From positions 16,182,001-16,246,000 of the forward strand of contig CM082577.2 in NCBI GenBank assembly GCA_040954595.2: a DNA stretch of 64,000 bases, written 5' to 3'. The notes beneath the pieces are model-generated. The model did not search any database. It was not told the origin of the DNA and worked only from the letters and a program-made list of their open reading frames with translations. Source of the DNA: Balanoglossus misakiensis. Its lineage: Eukaryota > Hemichordata. A program made the translations under genes and the position numbers. This document shows positions 34,028-45,257 of the stretch, piece after piece. Positions within the stretch are counted from its first letter, which is position 1; every line of letters starts with the position of its first letter.

Positions 34028-34423
34028 ATGCACTTGATTGGTGCATATAGTTTAGATATTCTATTTAAGCAGTTGATATCAACAACTAAACCACCATTCC
34101 TAGATATATATCTCTATCGTGCAACATCGAGCAATCGTCTATCCAGAGTCACGGCTGCTGCTGAGATGAAAGTTAAAGATGCCAAATGTTTGGAGAGCTT
34201 GTACAAGGCCGTAGAGAAATTCTCCCGCTTGACTGGCTATGAGGCTTCAGTGACAGTGATATACACCAGCGAGATAACCAAGATGAAGAAATCCGTGGTT
34301 CATGGATCTCAGCACCTCACCGCAGCAATAAGTCAGCACATTCCAAAGATACTATCACACCCTCTATTTACCGATCTGGACGCATCACAAGAAGAAACCC
34401 CCATCACCTACCGAACTTCCTGA
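34028..34423 (+). CDS. Unrecognised ORF
   Basis: 132 codons from the ATG at 34028: HLIGAYSLDILFKQLISTTK, RVTAAAEMKVKDAKCLESLY, GYEASVTVIYTSEITKMKKS and ILSHPLFTDLDASQEE. The composition is protein-like without low complexity. No family recognised; it may be an exon whose splice sites I cannot fix. It is followed by the two spliced exons at 34505 and 35041. Confidence 0.35.
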   Translation: MHLIGAYSLDILFKQLISTTKPPFLDIYLYRATSSNRLSRVTAAAEMKVKDAKCLESLYKAVEKFSRLTGYEASVTVIYTSEITKMKKSVVHGSQHLTAAISQHIPKILSHPLFTDLDASQEETPITYRTS

Positions 34424-34504
34424 CCTCAGGCGACCTGAATACGGGGTGGGTCACTTATGCGCATCAACCTGCACACGCTCCGATCATTGGTTCCCTTTTT
34501 ACAG

Positions 34505-35157
34505 GGAGACAAATGCAAGTGGTGTGTGGTGGCCCATGAACATTTTATATGCCAATCCGAAGATGGATCCTAGAGATATCGCCGACAGGACTGAAGACTG
34601 GGCGTGCTGCCTAAGAAAGGTCGTCCGTTCATGTTACGTGCACCATGGCCAAGAACATTTATTAGGTAAGAGCAGTTATACTTTCAGTCATCATTTTAAT
34701 ATGGGCTGTATGTAGTATATCGATCACACACACACACACAAAAAAAAACACTTTTCGTCAACTATTCTTTTGTTTCATTTATTGGGGATCAAGATATGTA
34801 CATGCACTAGTGTAAGTTTTTTTTGTCTTTTTTTTTTCCACTGGGAAATGGAAACCTAATGGGAGATTTGAATTCTTTCTTCAATGGTGTCTTTGTGGCA
34901 ATATGAATAACTTTAATTGGTTAAATATAATGTTCCAAAATCACTCATCAATTGCCCAAGTGTTCTAAGAGGTTTTGACAGAAATTACAATATTAGCGTA
35001 CAATATTCAAATATTCATCACGTCTTTGTTTTTATTGCAGGTGAACTTACTGATGCTACCGAATCTGATGCTACTGCTGGTGATGGTAAAAGTACACACG
35101 ACGAAGTAGAACCGATGGACACTGCTGAAGACTCAACACCTGGGTCTATTACTTTAG
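34505..35157 (+). CDS. Two in-phase exons of an unrecognised gene
   Basis: Exon 34505-34665 follows TTTTTACAG and reads ETNASGVWWPMNILYANPKM, DPRDIADRTEDWACCLRKVV, ending HLLG at donor AG/GTAAGAG. Exon 35041-35157 follows TATTGCAG in the matching phase: ELTDATESDATAGDGKSTHD and EVEPMDTAEDSTPGSITL, ending at TTTAG/GTATTG. The second exon is an acidic Ser/Thr/Asp linker. The consistent phases support a real transcript; function unknown. Confidence 0.45.
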
Positions 35158-35448
35158 GTATTGAATATTAGAAAGTATGGGTGCAGATGAGCCGATGACG
35201 AATCTAGCAGTGTTTTCACTGCATACATTGTCACATCTAAATACTTTAGATCCAACATTTTTTTTTTCATTCTTCATTTTTGAAGAAGTGACAACTACGT
35301 GGGTACTTTAACGTTTGCAAACATGTAATAAAAAGCGAAGATTTAAAATATATGTAAGATGTGTACGTTCACGTTCGCAAATGTGTAATAAAAAACAAAG
35401 AAATATGACTTTCAGTAGCATTTGCAATACGATTTAATCTGAGCAAAC

Positions 35449-35706
35449 ATGTCTTCTCCAAGTGTTACGAAGGTCAGGCGCAGTTACATCATTGAGCAGA
35501 AACTTCATACTGTCGACTCTACCGGGTATTCGTGAGCAGGGTCTTCATAGTCTGCTCCTCGCAGCTAAGCAGTTCAACATCGACCGCAAACGTCTTCGAG
35601 AGAGGAGGCTCTTCAGTGCAGCGGCGGTCCAGATAAGAAACGACGCAAGCTTCACCAGGGTGCAGTTCAGTATCGACAGGGTTCAGTTCGGACAGGTTTC
35701 TATGTA
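35449..35706 (+). pseudogene. HTH (Psq/Brinker-type) N-terminus of a transposase, frameshifted
   Basis: The ATG at 35449 reads MSSPSVTKVRRSYIIEQKLH, then TVDSTGYS and a stop. In the adjoining frame comes LAAKQFNIDRKRLRERR, then, in the first frame again, DKKRRKLHQGAVQYRQGS. Basic RRSY..E.K...V, then AAK.F.I.RK..R.W/R is the helix-turn-helix of pogo/CENP-B-like and related transposases. Two frame changes are needed, so this is a relic. Confidence 0.45.
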
Positions 35707-36493
35707 ACATATTTCAGTGAGATGTTTAATTTGTTAAATGTTCTCAAGCAAATATAATTTGTGGTCAATTACACAACACAGGACTGGATTACTTCAGCTA
35801 TGTTGATATTAATCAGTGAACTTTATGGCATTCCATATTGGAAAGCAGAAACCACTTTGTATTGGAGATACGCTAGATTTATCATATGCTCATGCTGATA
35901 TCACCTCCTCCTAGTGGCTTTTAACGAGAATATCACCACGTTTAGTGTGAAATATCACCCGGTGATATTTCACTCTAAACGTCATCACTTCTTGCGCTGA
36001 TACCCGGAACTATGTTCATGAAAATGGCGACCTTAAATGTAAACGAACATTTCATATACCGATAGTCAACATTGAAAGTCATGGGGTTCCGATGGCCACG
36101 GACATGTGTTATAAAGAAAATATTTATCTTGTGTGATTGATTTAAAAAAAAAACACGATTGTTAGTTACACCTGCAAAAAATTCCACCGCCTCGCTGAGA
36201 CAGCAGGAAGAGATGTCAAACATCCTTGCTCCATCTTCATCCAAACACGTCGAAAATCGAGCATTTTCACGTGTGAAATCTGGTTCGATCAGTTCAAGTA
36301 CGTGTCAGATGGAAACGGCGACAACGGGTGGTATATTTAGCAATGCAGTGATACATGGCGGCTCGTTCAATATGTTTCCAATGCGACGTCGACGGGATCA
36401 TCCTCCATGACACAGCCCCCGCCACCGTACAAACAACGCCGTCATGCAGTCAGATATGACTCTCCATGCTCATCAGAAAATTCACAAAAAATG
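35707..36493. other. Spacer with a palindrome and a possible exon
   Basis: 35925-35985 contains a near-palindrome (gaatatcaccacgtttagtg/cactctaaacgtcat, with tgaaatatcacc/ggtgatatttca). 36170-36410 is open on the plus strand (TPAKNSTASLRQQEEMSNIL, TTGGIFSNAVIHGGSFNMFP), a Ser-rich segment that might be an exon. Family not recognised. Confidence 0.35.
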
Positions 36494-36600
36494 AAAGCTG
36501 CAAACAGCATTGTCGGGGCCCAAGCTCTATTTTCTGATCTGATATTAGATATGCACATAAGTAATGAGTAGAAACATAATGCTACACATAATCCCATGAT
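36494..36600 (+). mobile_element. GGGCCCAAG-family repeat, copy d (5' end only)
   Basis: aaagctgcaaacagcattgt, then cggggcccaagctcta and gatattagatatgcacata match copies b and c. The copy is cut by the palindromic element that follows. Confidence 0.8.
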
Positions 36601-36727
36601 ATCTTTCTTTGTTTGACGTCATCGTATCGAGCAGTACAACTTCGAGCCGCAGGCGAGAAGTTGTACGCTTCCGAGAAAACCACGAGTATACGGTGACGTT
36701 AAACAAAGAAAGAAATCATGGGATTAT
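36588..36727. mobile_element. Palindromic MITE-like element nested in copy d
   Basis: ataatcccatgat and tctttctttgtttgacgtca on the left mirror gacgttaaacaaagaaaga and atcatgggattat on the right; the centre contains gtacaacttcga/gagaagttgtac. It is about 140 bp and has no coding capacity. Confidence 0.85.
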
Positions 36728-37406
36728 ATATTTATCACATGAACAGTCTTCTTATTTTTCGTTAGAAGAGGCAGGACTAAAAAAATTCAGTATCTTGCAA
36801 CAATTTTGGAGCGGCGTCGTATTTTACTGAGCGGGATTATTTTCCCCCACGAGATATATGTTAGAAGATTTTATGAATGATTAGTGATATGTCATCATTT
36901 GCATATATGCAAATGATGAACTATCGCTGTTCATTCAAATAATCTCCCAACAAGTCGTCCCGTTGAGTTCCGTTCGCCCTCGAAGTTCGGCCTTACACAA
37001 ATGTAATCGATTCTCCAACAAACAGCAGGAAAAATGCATTTTGTCATATTTTGGCTTTAAACTCAAATTAAAATTAATCTGTGAAAAAACCGAGTCTTCT
37101 TCAAAGCCACGTACATGACAGTCCTTTTGATTTTTTTCTTATTAAATTTTGTCTCCATGTTTATCATGAGTAATATTTCTATTGAAAATTTGCAAGTGTG
37201 TGAATTGTTTGTAAAATTTCGCCAGAAAAAACAATAGCATCAAAAAGTAAATCTGAAACCCAATATTTATTACAAGAATTGTTAGATTAATATCTGTATC
37301 ACACAAATCCGTTGGATTTCGTATGAATTTTAGGAAATAAGCACTGCTCATTCACAAATCCATATTTGGCAGCTGAAATACTTGGAAAAGAGTCAGTGGA
37401 ATGCAA
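36728..37406. other. Gene-free stretch
   Basis: AT-rich with no supported exon. tgatatgtcatcatttgcat and atatgcaaatgatga (about 36886-36920) form a short inverted repeat. Confidence 0.4.
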
Positions 37407-37566
37407 GAGCTTGGAAATTTCCAAGCACTGACAAGGGTCAGTGGTCGGAAATTTCCAGACACTCAGGGAATGTGAGAGCTTAGAAATTTCCAAGCACTGA
37501 CAAGGGTCAGTGGTCGGAAATTTCCAGACACTCAGGGAATGTGAGAGCCTGGAAATTTCCAAGCAT
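37407..37566. repeat. 69-bp tandem repeat (2.3 copies)
   Basis: Units start gagct/gagcc at 37407, 37476 and 37545. Each contains ggaaatttcc twice and actgacaagggtcagtggtc, both palindromic. The 69-bp period is divisible by three, which explains the minus-strand ORF with repeated peptide; I do not think it is a gene. Confidence 0.9.
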
Positions 37567-38540
37567 GAATGGCTAGAAACTGCATTTTTGTGGGTTCAAA
37601 AGCAAAAGTTGTCGGGCAAAAGTGTGATATCCACCCCTAAATGTATCTAAAAAAGATGAACACCGCTTTTGCACTTTAAAATGCAAGTGCCCCCCCCCCC
37701 CTGCCACCAGCCGTTAAAAATGAACGGTCCCTAAACAATGCAGCTGGAACCTTTATCTGACCAGTCAGCGGCTATTTTGTTTTTACAAATCGTTCTATAG
37801 TATTTCCCCAGACCCTTTTCTGGAGCACAGCGTAAGACACAGAGAGGGCTGGGTAACCTAGATTTGCAACAGAGCTTCCAACGCGGAAAAATGACATTCA
37901 CCAGCAGTAATTTCTTACAGATAGAAACACTTTTCATGCTCCGCAACAGCAATACTGTTGGGAGTCTGTCTTTTCTATTTGTCAGTAAATAACCTAACAT
38001 GTACACGAAAAAAAGTATCTTTATGTCATGATTTTTGTATATTGGCATATAACTTTCATAGCTAGGTCTATCATTTGGAAATTATGTACATAATTTTCTT
38101 TTCTCTCCACTTCCCACCATCAATTATAAACCGCAATACTTCTTGCAAGATGTTTTACAGTGTCAGAACATGGATTGTGTCGGTTTGTGTATTCTTGGAC
38201 CATTCTCACGCTCCCATTCTCTTCTTCGAACTTTTCAGCCTGCTAGCCTTAGGCATGCCCATGTTTAAAAGTAGTGTCTCGTCTGCTTCCTTACAATTAA
38301 AAGAAATGAAATAGTCCTGGCCACCGTTGTCTCGCCAACCTTTGACCTTATAAAGCAGAACCATGTTGGTCCTCTTCTGGTTGTTTCTAAGATTTTCACA
38401 ATTGTCTTATGATAGACTACGCTGTTTATGTCAATTGTAAAAGGTGTCAACTAGGACCAGAGTCGGACAAAACGTGTCGACACACACCAGGTTGAGACCA
38501 GGGTCGGACAAGAATCAACCACAAGCCACCCCATTCGACC
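37567..38540. other. Gene-free stretch
   Basis: Contains a poly-C tract (37689-37701). The two open frames of about 100 and 79 codons have no recognisable motif. Confidence 0.4.
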
Positions 38541-38945
38541 ACGACAAAAATTGTCAGGACAAGGTTCTGCTCGGCCACGGACCTTGCTAGGACAAGGGCC
38601 TAGCCTTTATAGGTCCCATTGGTATAGGCATATATACCATGGGACCTTATGGGATCGGTTGCGTCTGTATGTATGTATGGATGGATGGGTGGATGTATGT
38701 ATGGATGTATGTCTGTATGTCCGTCCACATCAAAAACTTGAAAACCGCTGCGCGTATCACCTCAATATTTGGTGTGTAGGTGCAGGCTGGGCTGTAGATG
38801 GGAGTTTGTCCCAACGAAGTTGCCAGGCCCAAAAATATGCAAATTAGCTGGAAAAATGTGAAATTTATCAAAACTCTGAAAGTCAACAACTACTCGTCAG
38901 ATTGCTTTAAAAATTGGTATGCATGTACCATATGTCAACCTCACA
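38541..38945 (+). repeat. Dispersed repeat related to 16640-16790
   Basis: Contains a GTATGGATG microsatellite (38668-38720) and then tttggtgtgtaggtgcag, gctgtagatgggagtttgt, aaaatatgcaaattagctgg and actcgtcagattg, which match the right arm of the inverted-repeat element at 16327. ggtcccattggtata/tataccatgggacc at about 38612-38644 forms a short hairpin. Confidence 0.7.
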
Positions 38946-39119
38946 TCGACCTGTAAGTGTTAAGTTAATATCATGGATGTTTTATTTTTTATGAATTTTT
39001 TAGTCTTTTTATTAAATTTATACCTTTACTTATACCTCTATGGTTAAGCTATGTCCACGTCTTAATGTGGAATTCTGGTCTGTGCAATAGTCCTGTACAG
39101 TGACTGTCTATTGGTCAGT

Positions 39120-39643
39120 GAGCACAATGGGGCCAAAATAAAAGGCAAAATTTTGGGCTCACCTGTAACACCTGCTTAACACATTAATTATGTGCATACC
39201 TAATTCCGGGCTAACTTATAGGGCTAGAGGTTTCGTTCTTGTGGGACATGGACCAGTATAGGGTCAAAATTTCTTGCCCAAATTTTGGGTGACCTCAGGT
39301 GACCTTTGACCTACTTTCCTATATCTTGGCATCCAGAGCAGGTACAGACTTGGCGTTTGGAGGGTTGGGACTAAAATTGAAAAGCCAAAATTTGGGGTCA
39401 TCTGTGACACCTGCATATCTCATTAATTATGTACATACCTAATTCCAGGCTAACCAATAGAGCTATAGGTTTGGTTTTTGTTGAACATGGACCAGTATAT
39501 GGTCAAAATTTCTTGCCCAAATTTTGCATGACCTCAGGTGACCTTTGACCTACTTTTCCATATCTTGGCATCCAGAGCAGATATGCTTATTGCTATGTTG
39601 CTATGTTGCTATGTTGGCTTGGGCCCGCTATTGCTGCTTGCAG
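39120..39643 (-). mobile_element. GGGCCCAAG-family repeat, copy e (inverted)
   Basis: Reversed blocks ctaattccgggctaac, tgacctttgacctac (twice) and the end cttgggcccgctattgctgc/ttgcag match copies a-c. DR1 motifs occur at 39300-39312 and 39539-39551 on the minus strand. A second repeat type (aatgtcacctgtaattttta) abuts at 39651-39720; it recurs inverted at 54398-54475 and 55776-55838. Confidence 0.8.
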
Positions 39644-39720
39644 ATCTGCTTGCAATGTCACCTGTAATTTTTATTCTGGTGTGTCACTGTTTCCGCATAA
39701 TCCTCAAATGGGACCACAGT

Positions 39721-40205
39721 GTCCTTGACGCTATTTTTTGAGTAATGGATTTCATCGTCTGTCAAGGTTTCACTAGAGCAAGAAATCTTAGTTTCTGCTG
39801 TCTTTTGCTATCTGATCAGACCGTTTTGCTTTAATTGATTATTTTATCGAAATACTCAATTTTGTACCTGTCGCTCGTTTGATGACGCAGTGACATTGTC
39901 TCAGCACTGCTAACCTTGTGACAGTTTTGGTCCCGGTTGTTGCGATAAGAATGTACACAGGTAAAACTAACCGTCCGTCATCCATATTTATACATGTGAA
40001 AAATTGTTTTAAATATCTATGTAAATAAAACCAACAATTGCACTGAATTTTGCCGCCCGAAGGGGACTTTGTTTACAAGTGTAAAATAGTTACGGTTGGT
40101 GACGTCAGAGGGATGGTAATAACAATAATGCTTGGTCCATATTTACCTACTTCTGACGTCATACTATGGTAATATGCGAAGCTATGTATGTGATAACTAT
40201 TCTTA
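39721..40205. other. Gene-free stretch
   Basis: No supported exon; AT-rich with occasional CpG. Confidence 0.4.
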
Positions 40206-40647
40206 CCAGACTGAACATGACATTCCAGAAGGATAACATTGACATTGCTGGTTTGAATCCCACTGTGTCTATGGCCATTCAGCAACTACAGGGAGTTCAG
40301 AGATGGCAACTTGAATGGCTACTATGAAGACATGCTGGCCAAGGACTTGAACTCTGATTCTGACTCTGTAAGTTTCAATTATTGACACCCAGGAAACTAA
40401 ACATGAGTGGTCATTGGCCAAGAATTTGGTGTTGCAACAAGCTTATCCCACGGATAATTTCACTATCCTGTGGAAATTGATGATCAATAATCACAAACAC
40501 ACTGTTCCCAATTTGATCAAATTGGCAAAAATAGCTGCAGTTTTGCCTGTAAACACATCAATTTGTGAACAAGGTTTCTCAGCACAAGAACAGTCCTCCC
40601 GCAGTTGTTCTTTTTTGTGTAAATACTATAATTTATTTATAACATGA
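40206..40647 (+). pseudogene. hAT transposase relic (C-terminal dimerisation region)
   Basis: 40206-40285 reads LNMTFQKDNIDIAGLNPTVS, then, after a frame change, GNLNGYYEDMLAKDLNSDSD at donor TCTG/TAAGTT-like sequence. 40385-40600 reads KNLVLQQAYPTDNFTILWKL, then PNLIKLAKIAAVLPVNTSIC and EQGFSAQE. The PNL.KLA.I..VLPV.TS.CE.GFSA segment is the hAT-family dimerisation motif. The catalytic part is absent and the frame is broken, so this is a fragment. Confidence 0.75.
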
Positions 40648-42450
40648 AGTATGCCATTTTTGCTTTCATTGAAGAAGACACTGCTGATATTGGCAAGATA
40701 AAGTGGATTGAGGGGTATGAAAAACATACTGTTAAATTTTTTAAGACCAAACCCGAAGTTATTGTACAGTGGCCAAGAAGGTTTTTTTGCAATGTGTAGC
40801 GAAAGTAATTGAATTTGGAGGCGAGTTTCTTTTTTTCTTCTTCTGCAACTCTTTTCCCTTGTTAAACATTTTGAGGTCATGGTTTACCAGCAAATGCTCT
40901 ATAGTAATTATATAAAAAAACTAAGCGGTGGTTTGTTGACTTGTTTCATATGGCAACCAAACAGGGAGAGGGAGAGCAACATTCTTGTCTATGACTTCAA
41001 TACAGTTGATACTAGCTACTGAAGCCTTACGAATGTTACAGATTCATGTTTATGTGCTGTACCTTGAAAATCCATTTGTTTTTTCTTTTGTTGTGTAATT
41101 ATGGCAATAGCTTTATTAAAAAGCAACAACTTGTTTTTTTTATATTGTGTGCTCTCCATATATGGTGTGAAAATTCTTTGTTTTAAATGATAAAAATAAG
41201 TTGCAGAGGCACCTGGAACATTTTTTATGGAACTGGGAACAAGAACCCACCGGACATCCCAATACTTGGAAAAGGAAAACCTGGAAGAGTTCTGAACAGA
41301 ATGTACATTTTGAGTGATGACGAGGAACATGATGCAGTATCTCAATAAATTAAGGTAAGATGATAACATCTGAAGAATTAATGTAGTTTGAGATAATGAT
41401 GAGACTGTCCTAAAGTTAAGACGTATTTCGGCCGATTTCCCGAACTACTACCCACTACATGTGACTACCATGCTAATGAAACCTCCCACAACATTAGCGG
41501 CTGAGGGTCACAGTCCTATGCCGCATTACATTGAATGTTAACCAGTGTAGCCGGGTCTGGATAGAAACATTTGAACAGCAGCTGCAGAAGTCATAGTGCC
41601 ACTGCAGACAGCCAGATAATGGTAATATGGGATGCTGCAGCCAGTGTAGGGAATGGTACCATGGTGTATGTGACAGTGTGACAGAGACTGTGTGGACTAA
41701 ATAACAATCTGTGTTGTCACAGATGGAGTTTGTGTTGTCACAGATGGAGTTTGTAAGTGTATGAAGCTTTCCCCTTCTGGCTCCTTGCCTTCCTTATCAT
41801 CTTGCCTTTGTTTTCCTTCCCCTGTCTTTTGCACTCATCACCTGGCGTCCCCCCCTCTAGGCATTTGCATATCTTTTGTCTTATCATCTAATTGCTCACG
41901 GAATCTCTTCAGTCAGCAGGAGTGCGACATCTCAGCTGTTCTCTCTCTTCATATTCCCTTGTTTTGTTTCACTCAACTTTTCAATGCAGTACAGCGACAC
42001 GGAATGTCACAACGCGGGACGCGGTGATCACGCCAGCTCAAATATGGCGACTGAGGTGAACCAGCTGGTGCGTCAGCCATATGAAGAGTTGAATCGTCAG
42101 GTCCCTTACGAAACAGGACAAGCGGGACGTCAGGATGTGACATGAATGGCGGTCCAGCACAGGAGACCCGTGGAAGCACAGCTGCAGTGACCACTCCATC
42201 GTCACAGCTGCGACCCGACCAACCCACCATTACCGCATCAAGCTCAAACGTGGGGTCAGTGTCGGCGGAGTCGTTTGTGTAACTTTACATTATAGAGACT
42301 CTGCAACCCAAGCTTTCTTAAAGGTCACATTTGCCTGTACATAGTAGCGGTGTTGGATGTTTATTTCAGAGAGAAATGAAATGTAATCATTAACTAGCTG
42401 TACATTCAAATTATGTTAACTTGGACGTTCTAGAATATATACCGCAACCG
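40648..42450. other. Spacer with weak coding fragments
   Basis: 41222-41345 is open as FYGTGNKNPPDIPILGKGKP and GRVLNRMYILSDDEEHDAVS after a TTGCAG, a possible exon of unknown type. 42042-42145 opens with ATGGCG (ATEVNQLVRQPYEELNRQ). Neither can be assigned. Short direct duplications (cacagatggagtttgt, 41722-41754) also occur. Confidence 0.35.
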
Positions 42451-42625
42451 TGCTGCAACAGGCTCCACTGATCACCAGATAATACCAAACCCCCTGTTTA
42501 CTTAACTTTTGCGACATATGCGCTGCAAAAGGCTCCACTGATCACCAGTAGTACAAGACACACTGTGTTAACCTAAATGTTGTGTAATACGTGCCGCAAA
42601 TGGCTTGACTGATCGCCAGAAGTGT
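42451..42625 (+). repeat. Imperfect ~70-bp tandem repeat
   Basis: gctgcaacaggctccactga, gctgcaaaaggctccactga and gccgcaaatggcttgactga, each followed by tcaccag or tcgccag, occur at about 42452, 42521 and 42590. The spacers between them share tgttaacttg/tttacttaac/tgttaacct blocks. Confidence 0.75.
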
Positions 42626-43245
42626 GCCTGTACTGGCGACCCTGCATCATTTGGACGGTTGTGGCAGCAAGAAAGGGGGAGAAATCTGTTGCAGGGAAGA
42701 CTGTGATAAGCGGTGTCAAGGCGGTGCAAAGACGAGCTCAACAAGAATGGTCAGCGAACTCCAAGAACTCCAACAAAGAACAAAGCTTGCAGGCAACAAC
42801 AAAGCTCGAGGAAGAACCACGACTCTACATATCAGTGTTTTCCTTTGAAAGACTACACCAAATGTTTTTGGCGAACCACCACCAGATGCTGGGTTTTTTG
42901 ACAAACTTTCTAGACTATACGAGTTCCTAGCCGCAAACAGAGCAGGTAGGTCACAGCTAGACAGAAACCCTTTCTTAAGTTTGTACAACAGGTACGGTAC
43001 ACGGCACATTATATTTTACATGATGCACTACGATTCATACTCGCCAGGGAAGGGCCTGCACAAATAAGATACATTTCACGGATACACTGCGTAGCTAACG
43101 ACGCCATGCTCGAACGCGGAACTACTTCGAACCAATCAACCGAAGTCTCGTGTGAAGGTGATTTACGTACTTTTCTCATAGTTGCTTTCGAAAGCAAAGG
43201 GTGCGGACGTGTATATACGTACGTACGTGTAAGACATAGCTAACC

Positions 43246-44481
43246 ATGCCAAAGTTATCAAAGCGAAGGAGGCAGTCGCGTGAAGCCAGTAGTGCGTCCG
43301 CAAAATGTTCAGTTTCGGACACGCCCGCCACGTGTCCGGTTGCTACTGCTATACTCGATCTTTCCTCAGAAGTTTTGATGAAAATTTTTGGTTATCTTTG
43401 TTATTTTAATGCCGATAAAAGTAAAAAGTTATGTTCGTTACGTATGGTTTGTTCACGTTTTTACGCTGTTAGTTGTTGTGATATTTTTTTATTGAGTATG
43501 ATTAAATGCATTGATTTCAATACATGTAAGAGTGGTAACATCTCAAAACATTTATTTCGTAAGTTTAAACTGATGAAGGTGAGGGCTGAGGCAGGCAATG
43601 AACTCGGTAGTCATATCAACGCTATAATTTCTATGGGGCAAAGTCAAGTTCGAGCAGGGTTGAGAAAGTTGCTCAACACACAAAGGGGAGGTCCCGATCA
43701 TAGTTACGTTGATGCTGCTATTTCCGTTTTATTTAGTTCAAACCGGTTGCCATTGTCTCAAACAAAAAGTAAATGAAATATGTACAAAATTTTAAGTACA
43801 CCGGGTAATAGGAAATAAGATATCTGAAAATGACAAAGTGGGGTTGTGGAGGGCTCGTCTGAAAAATGACAGGGACTTTGCCAAAAGCCTTTTTACTGTA
43901 GCTTTTTTCAAGGAGGCTACAACCAGCGATTTCGATGTGCTCCCCCTTCCTATCAAACTGGCCATTTTGAGGGGTACGGATGTGGAGACTTCTCAAAATA
44001 TAACATATGGACAGAGAGAGAAGCTGGACATATGTCTATTCGTCTGGGGGGTGGATTGTCTGAAAGTGATTACCACTGCTTGGAAAAATCACTAAGATCA
44101 AATGATAATGTTTCAAGGATATCAAGGCTTTCCCAACTGAAATTAAATCTGGGGCGTTTTTATGAAGTGGTGGAAACAACAAGTGAAAATAAAAAGGGGT
44201 GGAGGGTAAAATCAATTGAGAAACAAATAATAGACCAATTAGGGGGGATTTCAAATAATTACAATTTAAATATTGATGTAAATAATAAGACTGATTGCCA
44301 CAACTTAGAAATTGTAGTGGGGAAGGGAGGGGACACTTTCCAAGATAGTAAAGGCATAACCTCGAAGACTAGGCGTATTTTCATAGCTATTGTGTTTTCT
44401 TTGCATCAGTTGATAAACTATCATCCGCAAAGTCGAAAAATTTGTCATCTATTGACAGTTTTCATGAGCTATAACCCATGA
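43246..44481 (+). pseudogene. F-box protein gene, probably frameshifted
   Basis: The ATG at 43246 opens 176 codons with a Ser/Arg-rich start, followed by ILDLSSEVLMKIFGYLCYFN and LRMVCSRFYAVSCCDIFLL (residues 37-84). L..E.L..I..YL......L..VC..F is the F-box, which binds SKP1 in SCF ubiquitin ligases. After the stop at 43776 two further overlapping open frames continue in the same direction: ARLKNDRDFAKSLFTVAFFK, ATTSDFDVLPLPIKLAILRG, then LKLNLGRFYEVVETTSENKK and GWRVKSIEKQIIDQLGG. They look like one ancestral C-terminal domain broken by two frameshifts. The partner domain is not recognised. Alternatively only the 176-aa F-box protein is real. Confidence 0.5.
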
Positions 44482-44855
44482 AAAACATGCAAAAACGCTT
44501 AGTTTGTGACGCTGTGACACCAATCGGAAAATGGTATCACCCACACCAAGGTAGGCGGAAGTTGGTCCTGGCGCTTTTTTTCCCATGATTCAAATTACAG
44601 TAAACGCCATATTGGAAATTCTGCCAACTTTCCCTCGATTTTTTTTTTTAAATTGCGCGTCTTATACATGGCGAACATGTTTTTTCTGAAAGAGTGACCT
44701 CAAAGCTACCAAATTATGTAGAAATCAGCTACGCCGGATTTCCCCTTTAACTATATTATATAAAGACATCTGATAGAAGAGCACTTACCTGGCCTGGATG
44801 AAATGCACATATTCTTGACAATTAATATAATTCTATATTTGTCTACTATTCACAG
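44482..44855. other. Spacer
   Basis: No supported exon; it probably includes intron sequence preceding the exon at 44856. Confidence 0.4.
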
Positions 44856-45002
44856 ATAACATTCTCCTCATCCAAAGTGCTTGAATATAACATCATGGAG
44901 TACCATGAAGGGGATGGGGAGAACCCTTTCAATGAATTGGCATTTATCGATAATGCCACTTTGTTTGTGGACAGATACAATGCCATAGTAACCTCCATGG
45001 AT

Positions 45003-45070
45003 AAGTCTGTAGACTTGTTTTCAGACAGCGAGGATTAAGTCTGTAGACTTGTTTTCAGACAGCGAGGATT
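45003..45070 (+). repeat. Exact 34-bp tandem duplication inside an exon
   Basis: 45003-45036 and 45037-45070 are identical (aagtctgtagacttgttttc, then agacagcgaggatt). 34 is not a multiple of three, so the duplication shifts the frame and creates a TAA right at the junction. Confidence 0.97.
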
Positions 45071-45102
45071 CCATGGAGGTTGATGAGATTGCTCCTGTGC
45101 CA

Positions 45103-45257
45103 TGTGGAAGGTAAACATTTTCTGAAGACAGTGTTTCTTGATGTCAAATTTACATATGAAAATGACAATCAAGACTATGTGTTGTAAATTTGACATCAAG
45201 AAACACTCTCTTCAGAAAATGTTTACCTTCCACATAGTCTTGATTGTCATTTTCATA
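45103..45257. repeat. Interlaced inverted duplication at a splice donor
   Basis: Block A (45103-45154, starting tgtggaaggtaaac) and block B (45155-45181, tatgaaaatgacaatcaaga) are followed by inverted A (45183-45234) and inverted B (45231-45257), giving the order A-B-A'-B' rather than a simple hairpin. Block A contains the exon's GTAAAC donor. Confidence 0.9.

Noticed and set aside
35041-35157. Signal peptide or membrane protein
   Set aside because: The exon is an acidic, hydrophilic linker and no hydrophobic segment is present.
37299-37562. 87-codon minus-strand ORF with repeated peptide
   Set aside because: It is the 69-bp tandem repeat read in a frame that stays open because 69 is divisible by three.
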